A stretch of 45,300 bases of DNA from a virus. Made by a program: the position numbers and the translations under genes. The notes beneath the pieces were generated by a model, which saw only the letters and a program-made list of their open reading frames with translations, made no database searches and was not told the DNA's origin. Shown here one piece after another: positions 30,019 to 38,715 of the stretch (the first letter of the stretch is position 1; each line of letters opens with the position of its first letter). Where the stretch lies: IMG/VR virus record IMGVR_UViG_3300025446_000247, positions 1 to 45,300 of that record; one strand, written 5' to 3'.

Positions 30019-31004
30019 TTGGTCCTTTCTTCTTGCAACGGATACTCGTAGTATCCATTCAATTTTGGGTTATCAGGCCAGGATTCATTCAGCAAGACAA
30101 CTGTTTTTGTTCCTTCGAGCCGGTCGTCTTGTAACCAGACCGCGTTATTGAAGAAGAACCCATCCTTCGTATTGTAGGTCACGGGCTTGATCTGCGAAGG
30201 AATCATGCGGAATAATACATCATCCATTACCGCCTTCGACGAGTAGATAAGAGATGGTTTTGTATTACCGAGCACCAGGCTTCCGAATGCTCTTTGAAGC
30301 CCGTTGAATGGTGGACACCCGTGAGTAATCTCGCTCAAATCAGATAAGACATAACCTTCTATAACGGGCGCAGTGGATATCGCCTGAATCTTTTTCCTCT
30401 TTTCTTCGATGTGGTCGAGTGCCGCGGCTGCGCGCCCCGCTCGTCCCGTTCCGCCATCCTTGTTCGCTTCGTCTGCCTTCTTCATGGCATTTACTATCTG
30501 ATCGAAGCCGTCCTCAACTTCCGCTCCTCTTGGGTTTATTTTTTCAAGCGTCGCTGCCGCGCGTTTCTGGCCCGAATGGTCACTCCAGGCGTCCGGCATA
30601 CCTGCCGACTTCCATTTGGTGAACTCACCCCAGAACGGCGAATTGAGATTGACGGGTCTCTCAACCCTGCCAGCATCCATCTTCTTCTGCTGGTCTATCA
30701 TCTCTTGCGTAATAATCTTCAGCTGTGGAGTAGCCTGCCGAAACTTCTTACGCAATAAAACGAAGCGGTGTTCGCCAACGACGACGGCAATGCTCGACTC
30801 TAACCACACCGCCGACCAGGGATACTTCCACCGCACCTCGAAGCAAAGAGCCTTCAGAATAAAACCTTGAAAGGGTTCCTTGTCTGGATGCCTGATGGGA
30901 ATATCAAAATGATATCCTTTTCCATCAAAGGAATCGGCTTGTATATCTGTTCCACAGATCATGCTCTTGTGGACAAGACCTCGCCTAAATTGAAAGATAG
31001 ACAT
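30015..31004 (-). CDS. Hypothetical late protein with GRAAAALD motif, 329 aa
   Basis: N-terminal half with HFDIPIRHPDKEPFQGFILK and WSAVWLESSIAVVVGEHRFV is beta-rich. A helical middle ends in GTGRAGRAAAALDHIEEKRK, a motif shared with the probable scaffold (44308-45027) at protein and DNA level. The C-terminal part has GCPPFNGLQRAFGSLVLG. No family is recognised. ATG 31004 is backed by GGAAAGGAAACGG as SD although it overlaps the preceding small gene by 46 nt. Confidence 0.65.
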   Translation of the reverse strand: MSIFQFRRGLVHKSMICGTDIQADSFDGKGYHFDIPIRHPDKEPFQGFILKALCFEVRWKYPWSAVWLESSIAVVVGEHRFVLLRKKFRQATPQLKIITQEMIDQQKKMDAGRVERPVNLNSPFWGEFTKWKSAGMPDAWSDHSGQKRAAATLEKINPRGAEVEDGFDQIVNAMKKADEANKDGGTGRAGRAAAALDHIEEKRKKIQAISTAPVIEGYVLSDLSEITHGCPPFNGLQRAFGSLVLGNTKPSLIYSSKAVMDDVLFRMIPSQIKPVTYNTKDGFFFNNAVWLQDDRLEGTKTVVLLNESWPDNPKLNGYYEYPLQEERTK

Positions 31005-31186
31005 TTCCGTTTCCTTTCCGCGATGACATCCAGGTCATCCCCGGTCGCCAGCATAAGTTGCATATCAATGGCTCGATGGGCATTAAGATTCCTTTCTCCT
31101 CGGGGCCAGACGTGTTGTTTCAGGAGACCCATAGGGCTGCGTCGCAGGATTTCCCTGCGCACCATAGCACCCGGCCCCAAGCTCAT
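30959..31186 (-). CDS. Small hypothetical protein, 75 aa
   Basis: Basic N-terminus (MVRREILRRSPMGLLKQH) and a helical DLDVIAERKRKCLSFNLGEV end. It begins 4 nt after the TAA of the upstream gene but without a clear SD, and overlaps the next gene by 46 nt. The spacing is what supports it; the family is not recognised. Confidence 0.45.
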   Translation of the reverse strand: MSLGPGAMVRREILRRSPMGLLKQHVWPRGERNLNAHRAIDMQLMLATGDDLDVIAERKRKCLSFNLGEVLSTRA

Positions 31187-31190
31187 AAAA

Positions 31191-31469
31191 TTACCGAACC
31201 CGTTGCGGCCCAGGAGCCGGCTGCGGAAGAGCTAGTCCGGAGGCATTCGGCCCGGCGTCAAAGGCGTCCGCCGAGGCCTTGAGTTGGATGGATGCGTTCA
31301 GCATCTGGCCCAGGGGCGGGTCGGCGACGGAGTACGAGCCATCCAGAATGAGTGCGCCACCAATGCGGCCCAGGAAGTTGCTCACATCCCGCAAGGTATT
31401 CACAAGTTGGCTTTTGGTGGGGGCTTGGTTGAAGGAAATTGCGTCGAGTTCCAGATCTTTCACGTCCAT
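31191..31469 (-). CDS. Hypothetical protein, 92 aa
   Basis: Starts MDVKDLELDAISFNQAPTKS and contains LVNTLRDVSNFLGRIGGALI, followed by a Pro/Gly-rich C-terminus (ALPQPAPGPQRVR). The SD is GAGGAC. It is the first gene after an internal late-region promoter carrying the CGCTTGCAA element, so this group may be controlled separately from the tail genes. Confidence 0.6.
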   Translation of the reverse strand: MDVKDLELDAISFNQAPTKSQLVNTLRDVSNFLGRIGGALILDGSYSVADPPLGQMLNASIQLKASADAFDAGPNASGLALPQPAPGPQRVR

Positions 31470-31498
31470 GAATTGTCCTCGTCTCTAAGCGTTGGTTA

Positions 31499-31543
31499 CG
31501 CTTGCAATTCAAATGTACACCCGGCATCCGATTCTTGCAAGCG
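31499..31543. repeat. Perfect inverted pair of CGCTTGCAA elements
   Basis: CGCTTGCAA (31499-31507) and TTGCAAGCG (31535-31543) form a perfect 9-bp inverted repeat with 27 bp between them, in the only sizeable gap inside this part of the late region. The right copy supplies a -35 box. Confidence 0.75.
31512..31540 (-). promoter_or_regulatory. Internal late-region promoter
   Basis: Minus strand: -35 TTGCAA (31535-31540), 17-bp spacer, -10 TACATT (31512-31517). It would drive the 31191-31469 gene and those downstream, possibly including the ejected proteins. Confidence 0.5.
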
Positions 31544-31548
31544 GAAAA

Positions 31549-31791
31549 TCATACCCTCACTTCACGAGCCGTAAACTGCTTCATTGTCTCGGGAAAATCG
31601 CGTTCATCATCAGAGAGGCGGTAGATTCTGTGCTCGTCAACATAGTTCGTCTCCATAAACCTCTCGTAGCAGGCAAAGCATTTGACGTGCCCATCCACCA
31701 TAAACACCCCTTTAGGGTGTCTCGACCTGCATTTTTTGTCTTCGCATTGTTTTGGCACTGGAGATCGTCCTCTGTTACGTTTGAAGTTCAT
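31549..31791 (-). CDS. Small zinc-ribbon-like protein, 80 aa
   Basis: CEDKKCRSRHPKGVFMV and then HVKCFACYERFM give a C-x4-C...C-x2-C cluster near residues 16-41, a probable zinc site. The rest is charged (DEHRIYRLSDDERDF). It overlaps the end of the large tail gene by 17 nt, and its stop lies just before the inverted CGCTTGCAA pair. Family not recognised. Confidence 0.6.
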   Translation of the reverse strand: MNFKRNRGRSPVPKQCEDKKCRSRHPKGVFMVDGHVKCFACYERFMETNYVDEHRIYRLSDDERDFPETMKQFTAREVRV

Positions 31792-34700
31792 ACGGCTTGA
31801 ATGTATTACCCGCCCCTACCGGCTTCCATTCGATCTTGATTGGCGCCCACATCTGGAAGTGTTCCGGCGGGACCGCTCCAGTTGACAGCGCAACCAGCCT
31901 CCATGTCCTGAAGGTGAACGCCGTCGTCCCTGGGTTGTTGTTTCCAAACCTCTGCCGGATCACCGTGCGCGTCGCGGCGGCCGGCAGTGTGAACGTAAAG
32001 TACGGAATTGCGTTGTTGTCGGCGTAGAGGCTCACATCAATTGCCACCGGGGAACTGTAATCGAAGTAGGCTTGCTTGGCAAACTTCGACTCGTCCGTCC
32101 CGAACTTGATCCAGTAAGAGTCGATGGTCGCCGTCAGCTCCGCCAAGACCGCCGCGTAGATGTCCTCCTGGTAGAGAATCGGCGCAACCGTCACCGGGAT
32201 GGTGTGAACGATCGACGCGCGGTATGCTTCCTGGCCGAGCCCGCTGTTGACGAAGAGTTCTACCTTCTGCCTGGTCGCCGTCGAGGCGTTCGCCAGTGGA
32301 ACTGAGATCGCTCCGTCCTCGAAGAGCAACGTCGAGGTCATCACCTGGCCCTGCGTATTCACGTCCGTCTCGTAGGCATTCCATGATTTCGTATTATGCG
32401 GCTTGCCAAGGTCGCGGTACGGATGCTGGACGGTTATGGTGATCGGAGTCTGGACTAGAGCTGGGGGTGTGGCTGTGTTCCAGCCGCCGTCGTCGTAGTC
32501 GCCCACCTGGTCCTGTACCACGGCGTACTTCCCGGTCCCGATCTGCTTGCCGACGAGGAAGACGTTCGTGTCTTTCTCCCAGAACATTGCGGTTGCCGCC
32601 ACGTCGTCGTAGCGGAAGCGCTGGTAATTCGTGTCGTACACCATGCGATACCGCGGGCTGCCGACGTTGAGGCTGATGTACGACCCGAAGACCATGTTGT
32701 TGTAGTAGGCGAAAACGTCCTGGCCGGCTTGGGTTGGATCCGCTTGCGGCGGGATGCACTGCGGGTTGCCGCGGAAGATCCATTCGATCGGCAGCGTTTT
32801 GTACACACCGTCGGCGCCGGTAAATTCGCGCCAGCCGTCGGCAGCACGATACCAGACAGCGCCTTCAACCTCGACCCAGCCATTGCGCGCCACGATGCCA
32901 TGCACAGAGCCTGTCGGCTGAGGATAGGGATTTGCCCCGCCCACGATGATCTTCCACGTCTTCAGCGTGCCGACAATAAGCGTCCCGCGCCAGTTGATGA
33001 CCGCATTGATTATGTCGTCCGGAGTTGAGACGGGAATGTAGTTCTGCGGCCCGAAATTCTCCGGCAATCCCTTCTTTGAGTAGTAAAGGTTGTTGGGATT
33101 GTTCGCGTCGCCGGCCAGCCATACCTGACCGTAGGCCTCGGCACACAAACTGCATGGCTGCCGGGGGATGGCGTAAACGCTGACCGGCTCGCCCTGGTTG
33201 TGCTGCAGACGGAGAATTGCTGTGAAGGTTCCCGTTCCGCCCGTGATGACCGCCACCACCTCTTCGTTCGACGGGTTGCCGATGATGGCAAGTTGGTTCT
33301 GTACGAACACCGCGCCGGTTTGCGCCACGGTCACAGTCCGCGGGCTGAAGGTGCTGTAGATTGAATTCAAACTGGAAAGCGTGGTCGCCGCCGCCAGCGT
33401 CGTCTGAATCGGCGTGACAAGGGAACTGGTCACCGGCGGGTCATTGTCAAGCACCAGAATCTGCGCCTGTTGAATGTAGGAATCCGCGATCACATCCTTG
33501 AAGACAAACTGGCCGGTTCCCGTCACATTCGGTATCTGGCCGACTTGGACCCAATTCGACGAAAGAGTCCCGCCGCGGCGATACTGGCGCACATGAGTCA
33601 CCTGGGGGTCCGGAGAATACTGCCCCACTACTTGCGCGGCCTGCCGCAAGAAGATCGGCGCGGCCGTCGAGGCCAGATAGCCGTAGTCTTCATTGAACAT
33701 CTGCTCCGGGTTCGGCGACGATTCGGTCCCGGTGTTGGCATTGTAATATGTCTGCCGGTAATCGTAGCCCACGCCCGCAAACGACGATGGGCCGTATCCC
33801 CATTGAAGATAGAGACCGTTGACCGAGAACGACACCCCGCCATTCGAGTTTGTCGTAACCGTCAACTGCCACCCCGTGACGTTCGACCAGTCGACACCAG
33901 CCTGCCCCGCTTGACCAACCGGCAGAAAGTTTCCGCGCGGAATGTAACACGCTTGCCACGACCCCGAGCCTGTCGAGATATTTGTCGGTTGCAACTGCGC
34001 GCTGATTGTTCCTGCGGGCTGCCCCGTAATCAATCCGAGATTGTCCGCAAGTATCTGGTTTTCCGTTGCCTGATATGCAGTCGTATTTCCGCTTATGGCT
34101 CCTTGATAGTAGGCCGGGGAAATGAACGCAGAATAGTAGTTGGCTGTTCCTGAATTTGTGAAGAACTGTAACTCTATTTGGCTTATGTTCGCCGGATTCG
34201 ATACCAGCAATGTCAGAACTATCAAATCCGCATCCGTCACTTGATTGTTTTGATTCAAGTCCAGATTTACTATCTTGCTCACCGTCGCAGTTGAGCTTGC
34301 CCCCGCAATCGTCCCGCTCCATGCTCCCAGAGGAAACGCGGTAGTCGATGGGGGAACCCACTCATAGAAACCCCATGCGGACATCTGTGACGGATACGGA
34401 GAAGCGTACTGATCTGTAAGAACACATGCGGAAGGCGCATCGGCGTCGCCTGAACCCGCGGTTGTATAAGTAACATATCCTCCAATCGCTCCAATTTGCA
34501 CGGCGGACTGGAAGGCAATCGTAAGAGATGTGGTGGACGGCGCCGAGATCACTTCATAGAATCCGTCAACTAGATCGCTCGACGACGCATAGATGGCCAT
34601 CAGGTCGTTCGCAACGAGACCGTGCGCGGTCGTCGTATTCACAAGCAGTTGAGTATATACGCCTCCAACAAGAGTCTGCGATGTGACGCTGGAGATCGGA

Positions 34701-35896
34701 ACGACAACCTGCGTATTTGTATTCAGCAGGGCTATCATACCGTTCGCGATAGGTCCAAACGCTCCGGGGCTGCTCACTACCGCGTAGGGATTTGTAATCG
34801 CTGCGGTCATGGAGCAGGATGGAGATCCCGCTGGAAAGCATGTTGCCGTAAGAACTATTCTGAATTGAATCAGGTTAAGGTTCGACGTGTACACAGGAAA
34901 CGATATTGGGGTGCTGGGGTTTGATCCCGATCCGGAACTGGCATTTGCGGTATAAAATCCAGTCCAGGTCGTTCCTCCATCCACGCTATACTCATAAATT
35001 GCGGAAACATACCCTGCCCCGCTTACAATCCAACTGCTGCTGACATTGACATAAATAGTGACAATCTGCCCTGTCGATGGAACTACGGATGCAAATCCAC
35101 TTCCCGCGGTCGTCGTCACCGTATTGGTTCCCGCTCCGGTTTGAGATACGCTGCCCGATGAGCCGGTAACATATCCGGATGAAGGATACCGGGTTCCCCC
35201 TCCGGTTGATAGAGTTATTCCGTAGAACTGGCTGAAGTCTGTAATGAGCGCCCCGTATGTGGCGTCCAAAGTGTCCAGCGCCCCATAACCCCATGCGCTC
35301 ATTCCTGAATTAGAATAAACGTTCCCCGATGCAAAATTATCGATCATAATAAGCAGCGGAGCATAGGGAAGAACATTGAGCGTGTATGGCGACGGGTCGA
35401 TTCCGGTCAGTTGCGGACTGCCTGTTCCCTGATCTTTGATCGATGCGCTCTGGTCGTAGATAAATAGATAGGCTTGGCTCGTCTCGAAACAACTTTGGAC
35501 AATAGACTCAAATGGCTGGCCGGAGAGAACGATCTGCGTCCCGGTGACGGTCGCCGGCAATGTGAGTTCCGTGTATGTTCCTTGAGTGTTGCCCGCGCGC
35601 CGCCAGAGTGAGCCGTCAGATAGACCTGCATACCGCCATGCGCTGCCTTGAAAGGTGAGGCGTGAAAGAGATGTGACGGGCTGAGTAAAGTAGTAATTAC
35701 TGGTTCCTGTTCCGGCGGGATCGCGGTTGATAATCTGAGTGCCAAAGCGTGAAGACATCGCGTTCTCCTCGCGCTCCAGGCAGTTTAATAATTGAAGATA
35801 GGTGTACTCTGGGGCTTGGTCCTCGATATTGCGCGCGACAAGGCCGCGGCTTTTGTAGATGAATGGTACGGGTTTGTACTCAGTGTCCTGCGCCAT
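31775..35896 (-). CDS. Probable tail hub/nozzle protein, 1373 aa
   Basis: A large, beta-rich structural protein. The N-terminus (MAQDTEYKPVPFIYKSRGLV ... RFGTQIINRDPAGTG, FQGSAWRYAGLSDGSLWRRA) and the region RAADGWREFTGADGVYKTLP ... MVYDTNYQRFRYDDVAA resemble blades of the beta-propeller found in podovirus tail hubs (T7 gp12, P22 gp10). Its length is well above those, because of inserted beta-domains, including a TTAHGLVANDLMAIYASSSD module about residue 430. The tail identity is inferred from style and gene order. The 34000-35400 part looks AT-richer than the 3' half. Confidence 0.65.
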   Translation of the reverse strand: MAQDTEYKPVPFIYKSRGLVARNIEDQAPEYTYLQLLNCLEREENAMSSRFGTQIINRDPAGTGTSNYYFTQPVTSLSRLTFQGSAWRYAGLSDGSLWRRAGNTQGTYTELTLPATVTGTQIVLSGQPFESIVQSCFETSQAYLFIYDQSASIKDQGTGSPQLTGIDPSPYTLNVLPYAPLLIMIDNFASGNVYSNSGMSAWGYGALDTLDATYGALITDFSQFYGITLSTGGGTRYPSSGYVTGSSGSVSQTGAGTNTVTTTAGSGFASVVPSTGQIVTIYVNVSSSWIVSGAGYVSAIYEYSVDGGTTWTGFYTANASSGSGSNPSTPISFPVYTSNLNLIQFRIVLTATCFPAGSPSCSMTAAITNPYAVVSSPGAFGPIANGMIALLNTNTQVVVPISSVTSQTLVGGVYTQLLVNTTTAHGLVANDLMAIYASSSDLVDGFYEVISAPSTTSLTIAFQSAVQIGAIGGYVTYTTAGSGDADAPSACVLTDQYASPYPSQMSAWGFYEWVPPSTTAFPLGAWSGTIAGASSTATVSKIVNLDLNQNNQVTDADLIVLTLLVSNPANISQIELQFFTNSGTANYYSAFISPAYYQGAISGNTTAYQATENQILADNLGLITGQPAGTISAQLQPTNISTGSGSWQACYIPRGNFLPVGQAGQAGVDWSNVTGWQLTVTTNSNGGVSFSVNGLYLQWGYGPSSFAGVGYDYRQTYYNANTGTESSPNPEQMFNEDYGYLASTAAPIFLRQAAQVVGQYSPDPQVTHVRQYRRGGTLSSNWVQVGQIPNVTGTGQFVFKDVIADSYIQQAQILVLDNDPPVTSSLVTPIQTTLAAATTLSSLNSIYSTFSPRTVTVAQTGAVFVQNQLAIIGNPSNEEVVAVITGGTGTFTAILRLQHNQGEPVSVYAIPRQPCSLCAEAYGQVWLAGDANNPNNLYYSKKGLPENFGPQNYIPVSTPDDIINAVINWRGTLIVGTLKTWKIIVGGANPYPQPTGSVHGIVARNGWVEVEGAVWYRAADGWREFTGADGVYKTLPIEWIFRGNPQCIPPQADPTQAGQDVFAYYNNMVFGSYISLNVGSPRYRMVYDTNYQRFRYDDVAATAMFWEKDTNVFLVGKQIGTGKYAVVQDQVGDYDDGGWNTATPPALVQTPITITVQHPYRDLGKPHNTKSWNAYETDVNTQGQVMTSTLLFEDGAISVPLANASTATRQKVELFVNSGLGQEAYRASIVHTIPVTVAPILYQEDIYAAVLAELTATIDSYWIKFGTDESKFAKQAYFDYSSPVAIDVSLYADNNAIPYFTFTLPAAATRTVIRQRFGNNNPGTTAFTFRTWRLVALSTGAVPPEHFQMWAPIKIEWKPVGAGNTFKPYELQT

Positions 35897-35906
35897 GTCG
35901 TTCTCT

Positions 35907-36416
35907 CTACGTCGGTGCCGTGAAGGCAGTTATCAGTCCTTTGGTAAAAGTCAAACTTCCATTTGACCCACCGACAGTTAACTTGACCAGAGTCACCGTG
36001 CCGCTCACTCCAGTCGCCAGTGCCGCTTGAATCGCGGCAATCGATGTTGCCTGGGAGTTCGAGGTCATCTGCAGGCCGGTCAGACCTTTCAGGGCATTAG
36101 ATCCGCCAATGTCGAGTTGCGGCCCGAGCGACGCGGCGCTGTATTGGCTGGCCGCATGGCCCGCGGAGATTGCGTCTGCCGGGGAAGTGGGAGCGGCCAG
36201 GCCTGTGACCGTGCTGCCGGCCACGTCGATACCCGAAGGGAGTACGCTCGGCCCACTCGATCCTTGCAGGGCTTGAATAGCTCCGATGATCTGGTTGAGC
36301 GTTACGTTGACGCTCGCCGTGTTCTCCGAGAAGTCTTTGGAGGTGAACTGGACGCGCTGGATCGGCAGCGGCGTGGCAGCCGGAGGCGTTGGGCGAGATG
36401 TGGGATTGTTGGCCAT
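35907..36416 (-). CDS. Tail-associated protein, 169 aa
   Basis: Low-complexity N-terminus, then VQFTSKDFSENTASVNVTLN, a GSTVTGLAAPTSPADAISAG segment typical of phage fibre or baseplate-like proteins, and a C-terminal VTLVKLTVGGSNGSLTFTKG beta segment. It abuts the next gene with no spacer (36416/36417) and precedes the tail hub gene by 10 nt. Probably a small tail or fibre-attachment protein. Confidence 0.6.
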   Translation of the reverse strand: MANNPTSRPTPPAATPLPIQRVQFTSKDFSENTASVNVTLNQIIGAIQALQGSSGPSVLPSGIDVAGSTVTGLAAPTSPADAISAGHAASQYSAASLGPQLDIGGSNALKGLTGLQMTSNSQATSIAAIQAALATGVSGTVTLVKLTVGGSNGSLTFTKGLITAFTAPT

Positions 36417-37514
36417 CTACTTCGTTCCCATCTTCATTGCCTGAATGTAGCGCCCGGTCGCCATGACCACCTGGGCGTACCGCTTGAGCGCAAACTCGGC
36501 CATCTGCGGCTGTTGAGCTACAGAATCCTTGGACCACGCAAAATTTAACGCTAAATACTTGATTCCATGAAGACAGCAATCTGGCACTAGGAAACCGTCC
36601 AAAAGGCCCAGCGTGTCCGTATCTCGCACCGCGCAGAGCAACTCGACCGGGAAGTTCGACGACGGCCGCCCGCCAACGCCCCAGCGGTAGAGCCCAGCCC
36701 GGTCCTCGAACCAGCTTTGCAGCGGCCCGACGTAATTAGACTGCCAACTACGATCTTGCTGGACCAGCTCCTCTTGCGTCAACTCGTACAATCTACGCAT
36801 AGACTGGATTGTGCCGCCTGTCGTCGAACCATCGGCGCCGACCTGCCGGTAGGTGATGACGTTGGGCGATGGCGCGCTGATGACCGCGAAGACGCCGGCG
36901 AAGGATGAGTCGGTCGGACTGACCACGGCAAAGGTGTTGTACTGCGACAGGTTTGTCGGCCCGCCCGCGGTAAGCGTCACAACCCCGCCCGAGCGCACCA
37001 TGCTGGTGATGCCGATAGCGATGGCTGAAGACGCGATACGGTCAATCAGGATGGCTGTCGGCGGCGTGGCCTGGTAGATCAGGCCCATGCTCACGTTTTG
37101 GAAGAATCGTTCGTAGAAGCACGGCACGGCCGTCAGGAACTCGTTCTGCGCGCGTGACAGGTACTGCAGCATCTCCGCCTGAGTGAAGATCGGGTCCGTG
37201 GCCTCCTGTGTCGGAAAGGTGGCTCCCCAGACCGGAGCCGCGGCAAGATGATTGTTGGCGAAGTTGGCGGTGAAAGTGGTAGGGGTTGGAACGGTCAGGA
37301 CGGTGACGACCTCTTGCGCGGCGTTGCCGGGCACCTCTACTACGAGTTGCGCGCCGGGATAGACGTAGGTGGTCGAGGCGATAGTGGCGGTTTGCGCCGC
37401 TCCCGCAGTGACAGGGTTGACGAGGGGCTGGTAGACGGCGGGCTGTGCGAGGTGAGCTGCCACCTCCATAAGTACGTCACCTGCCGTCCTGTATCCCACA
37501 CCTGGAATGCTCAA
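36417..37514 (-). CDS. Connector-like structural protein, 365 aa
   Basis: Helical N-terminal and C-terminal parts (FTQAEMLQYLSRAQNEFLTA; LALNFAWSKDSVAQQPQMAE and ALKRYAQVVMATGRYIQAM) flank two beta insertions (VYPGAQLVVEVPGNAAQEVV; GGVVTLTAGGPTNLSQYNTF then FAVISAPSPNVITY). This layout is like podovirus head-tail adaptors or tail tubular A proteins (inference). The second insertion resembles beta-modules in four other virion proteins of this window. Confidence 0.55.
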   Translation of the reverse strand: MSIPGVGYRTAGDVLMEVAAHLAQPAVYQPLVNPVTAGAAQTATIASTTYVYPGAQLVVEVPGNAAQEVVTVLTVPTPTTFTANFANNHLAAAPVWGATFPTQEATDPIFTQAEMLQYLSRAQNEFLTAVPCFYERFFQNVSMGLIYQATPPTAILIDRIASSAIAIGITSMVRSGGVVTLTAGGPTNLSQYNTFAVVSPTDSSFAGVFAVISAPSPNVITYRQVGADGSTTGGTIQSMRRLYELTQEELVQQDRSWQSNYVGPLQSWFEDRAGLYRWGVGGRPSSNFPVELLCAVRDTDTLGLLDGFLVPDCCLHGIKYLALNFAWSKDSVAQQPQMAEFALKRYAQVVMATGRYIQAMKMGTK

Positions 37515-37562
37515 CCTTCACCCCTCAATGTTCCACGATTCACCTTTTCCCTGTTTGTTCCC

Positions 37563-37865
37563 CTAAGCCGTGACGAGCGCTTCTTCCGGCGCGGCAACCA
37601 AGTGCGTCTCGTCCCAATCCGCCGGCTTGTTGACGCCGAACATTCCGTTGCCTCCGCACGCGATACAGGTTGCCGACATGAAGCCCGGCCCGCCCGCCAT
37701 CTTCTGTGTGGTCTGTCCCTTGCCATCACATGCGGTGCATTCAGCCACAAAACCTCTGCCAAAGCAAGATCGGCAGGCGCGCTCGCCCGTGCCTTCGGGA
37801 TGGTCTGCGAGACCGCAAGAGCATTTGCTGACTACGCCGTGGAACCGCTGAATTCCGTTCGCCAT
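37563..37865 (-). CDS. DnaJ-type zinc-finger protein, 100 aa
   Basis: Three C-x2-C-x-G-x-G-like knuckles: ACRSCFGRG, CTACDGKG and CIACGGNG, with an earlier KCSCG, matching the cysteine-rich central domain of DnaJ without any J-domain. Such free zinc domains bind unfolded protein or nucleic acid. The SD is TAGGAG. It lies between two connector-like genes, so a role in folding or assembly of virion proteins is possible. Confidence 0.75.
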   Translation of the reverse strand: MANGIQRFHGVVSKCSCGLADHPEGTGERACRSCFGRGFVAECTACDGKGQTTQKMAGGPGFMSATCIACGGNGMFGVNKPADWDETHLVAAPEEALVTA

Positions 37866-37874
37866 GGAAATCTC

Positions 37875-38564
37875 CTATCTCTTGGTTGTTGGGTTGACGT
37901 TTTGAGCCGCGCCATAGCCGCCCGTGAAGAGCAGCGGGTCGCGCAGATCCTGTATGGCCGTCATGCGCTTCGCGCCCTGCATGTACTGGTCGAAGAGTTT
38001 CATGCCCTCCTGGAACTCTCCCCCGAGTTCCTTGATCCGGCAGTAGAACGCTGCGTACTCCTCGATCAGTTGGAAGAAATTGTCCTCGAAAACCACGCTC
38101 TCGCTTCCAGTGTACGGCCAAACATCCGTCGTTGGATACTGAATTGCGGTCACGTTGACGCTTTGCGGTGTGGACGGCGCCGGATGGACCACAAAGAGGT
38201 TGAATCCGATCGGCGCCCAGCGCACAGCAACGTCGTCCACGTCCTGAGTCCAATCCGGTCCCCACGAGGTCATCAAAAAGTCGAGATCCCACAAGTTGAC
38301 TTTGTAGAGAGGTGAGCTCGCGCCCTGGATGTCCGTGATCGCAAAGTAGCCCTTTGGCACGGCCTGCCATACCGAGTTGGCGGTCAGCGTCAGTGGAATG
38401 TTGACGATCTGCGTAGGCCGGCCAATAAGCAGAAGTAGATCGTTTTGGGCTTCCATGATCGCCGAGTAGATCTCGTATTGCAAACTCCACCATACGCCAG
38501 AGCCGCTCGGTTCTTCCAAGCGGCTCTGGACATTCGCGGCGAGCGTGGAGATCGGTGTCGTCAT
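37875..38564 (-). CDS. Connector-like structural protein, 229 aa
   Basis: Helical start (STLAANVQSRLEEPSGSGVW, YEIYSAIMEAQNDLLLLIG), a beta middle (IVNIPLTLTANSVWQAVPKG, GFNLFVVHPAPSTPQSVNVT) and helical end (FFQLIEEYAAFYCRIKELGG, MKLFDQYMQGAKRM). The same helical-beta-helical plan occurs in 36417-37514 and 40019-41023. Head-tail adaptor function is inferred from this plan and position. Confidence 0.6.
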   Translation of the reverse strand: MTTPISTLAANVQSRLEEPSGSGVWWSLQYEIYSAIMEAQNDLLLLIGRPTQIVNIPLTLTANSVWQAVPKGYFAITDIQGASSPLYKVNLWDLDFLMTSWGPDWTQDVDDVAVRWAPIGFNLFVVHPAPSTPQSVNVTAIQYPTTDVWPYTGSESVVFEDNFFQLIEEYAAFYCRIKELGGEFQEGMKLFDQYMQGAKRMTAIQDLRDPLLFTGGYGAAQNVNPTTKR

Positions 38565-38571
38565 TCATCCC

Positions 38572-38703
38572 CTATGCGGTTCCGCAGGGTAGCGCACTAC
38601 TTTGGACCGCATACCAGCAATAGCCAAGACTGGCGGGTGGAACCTGCCCAATCAGCGGCAAACTGAAAATCGTAAATGCTAAAAGCAAGATGAGTTTCTT
38701 CAT
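38572..38703 (-). CDS. Small secreted peptide, 43 aa
   Basis: MKKLILLLAFTIFSLPLIGQ is a clear Sec signal peptide (KK then a long hydrophobic core), followed by a short mature part of about 24 residues with two cysteines (GYCWYAVQ, LPCGTA). The SD is GGGAG with 7-nt spacing; the stop TAG is at 38572-38574, 7 nt before the next start. Family unknown; it could be an exclusion or envelope-acting peptide. Confidence 0.6.
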   Translation of the reverse strand: MKKLILLLAFTIFSLPLIGQVPPASLGYCWYAVQSSALPCGTA

Positions 38704-38715
38704 GCCAATGCTCCC

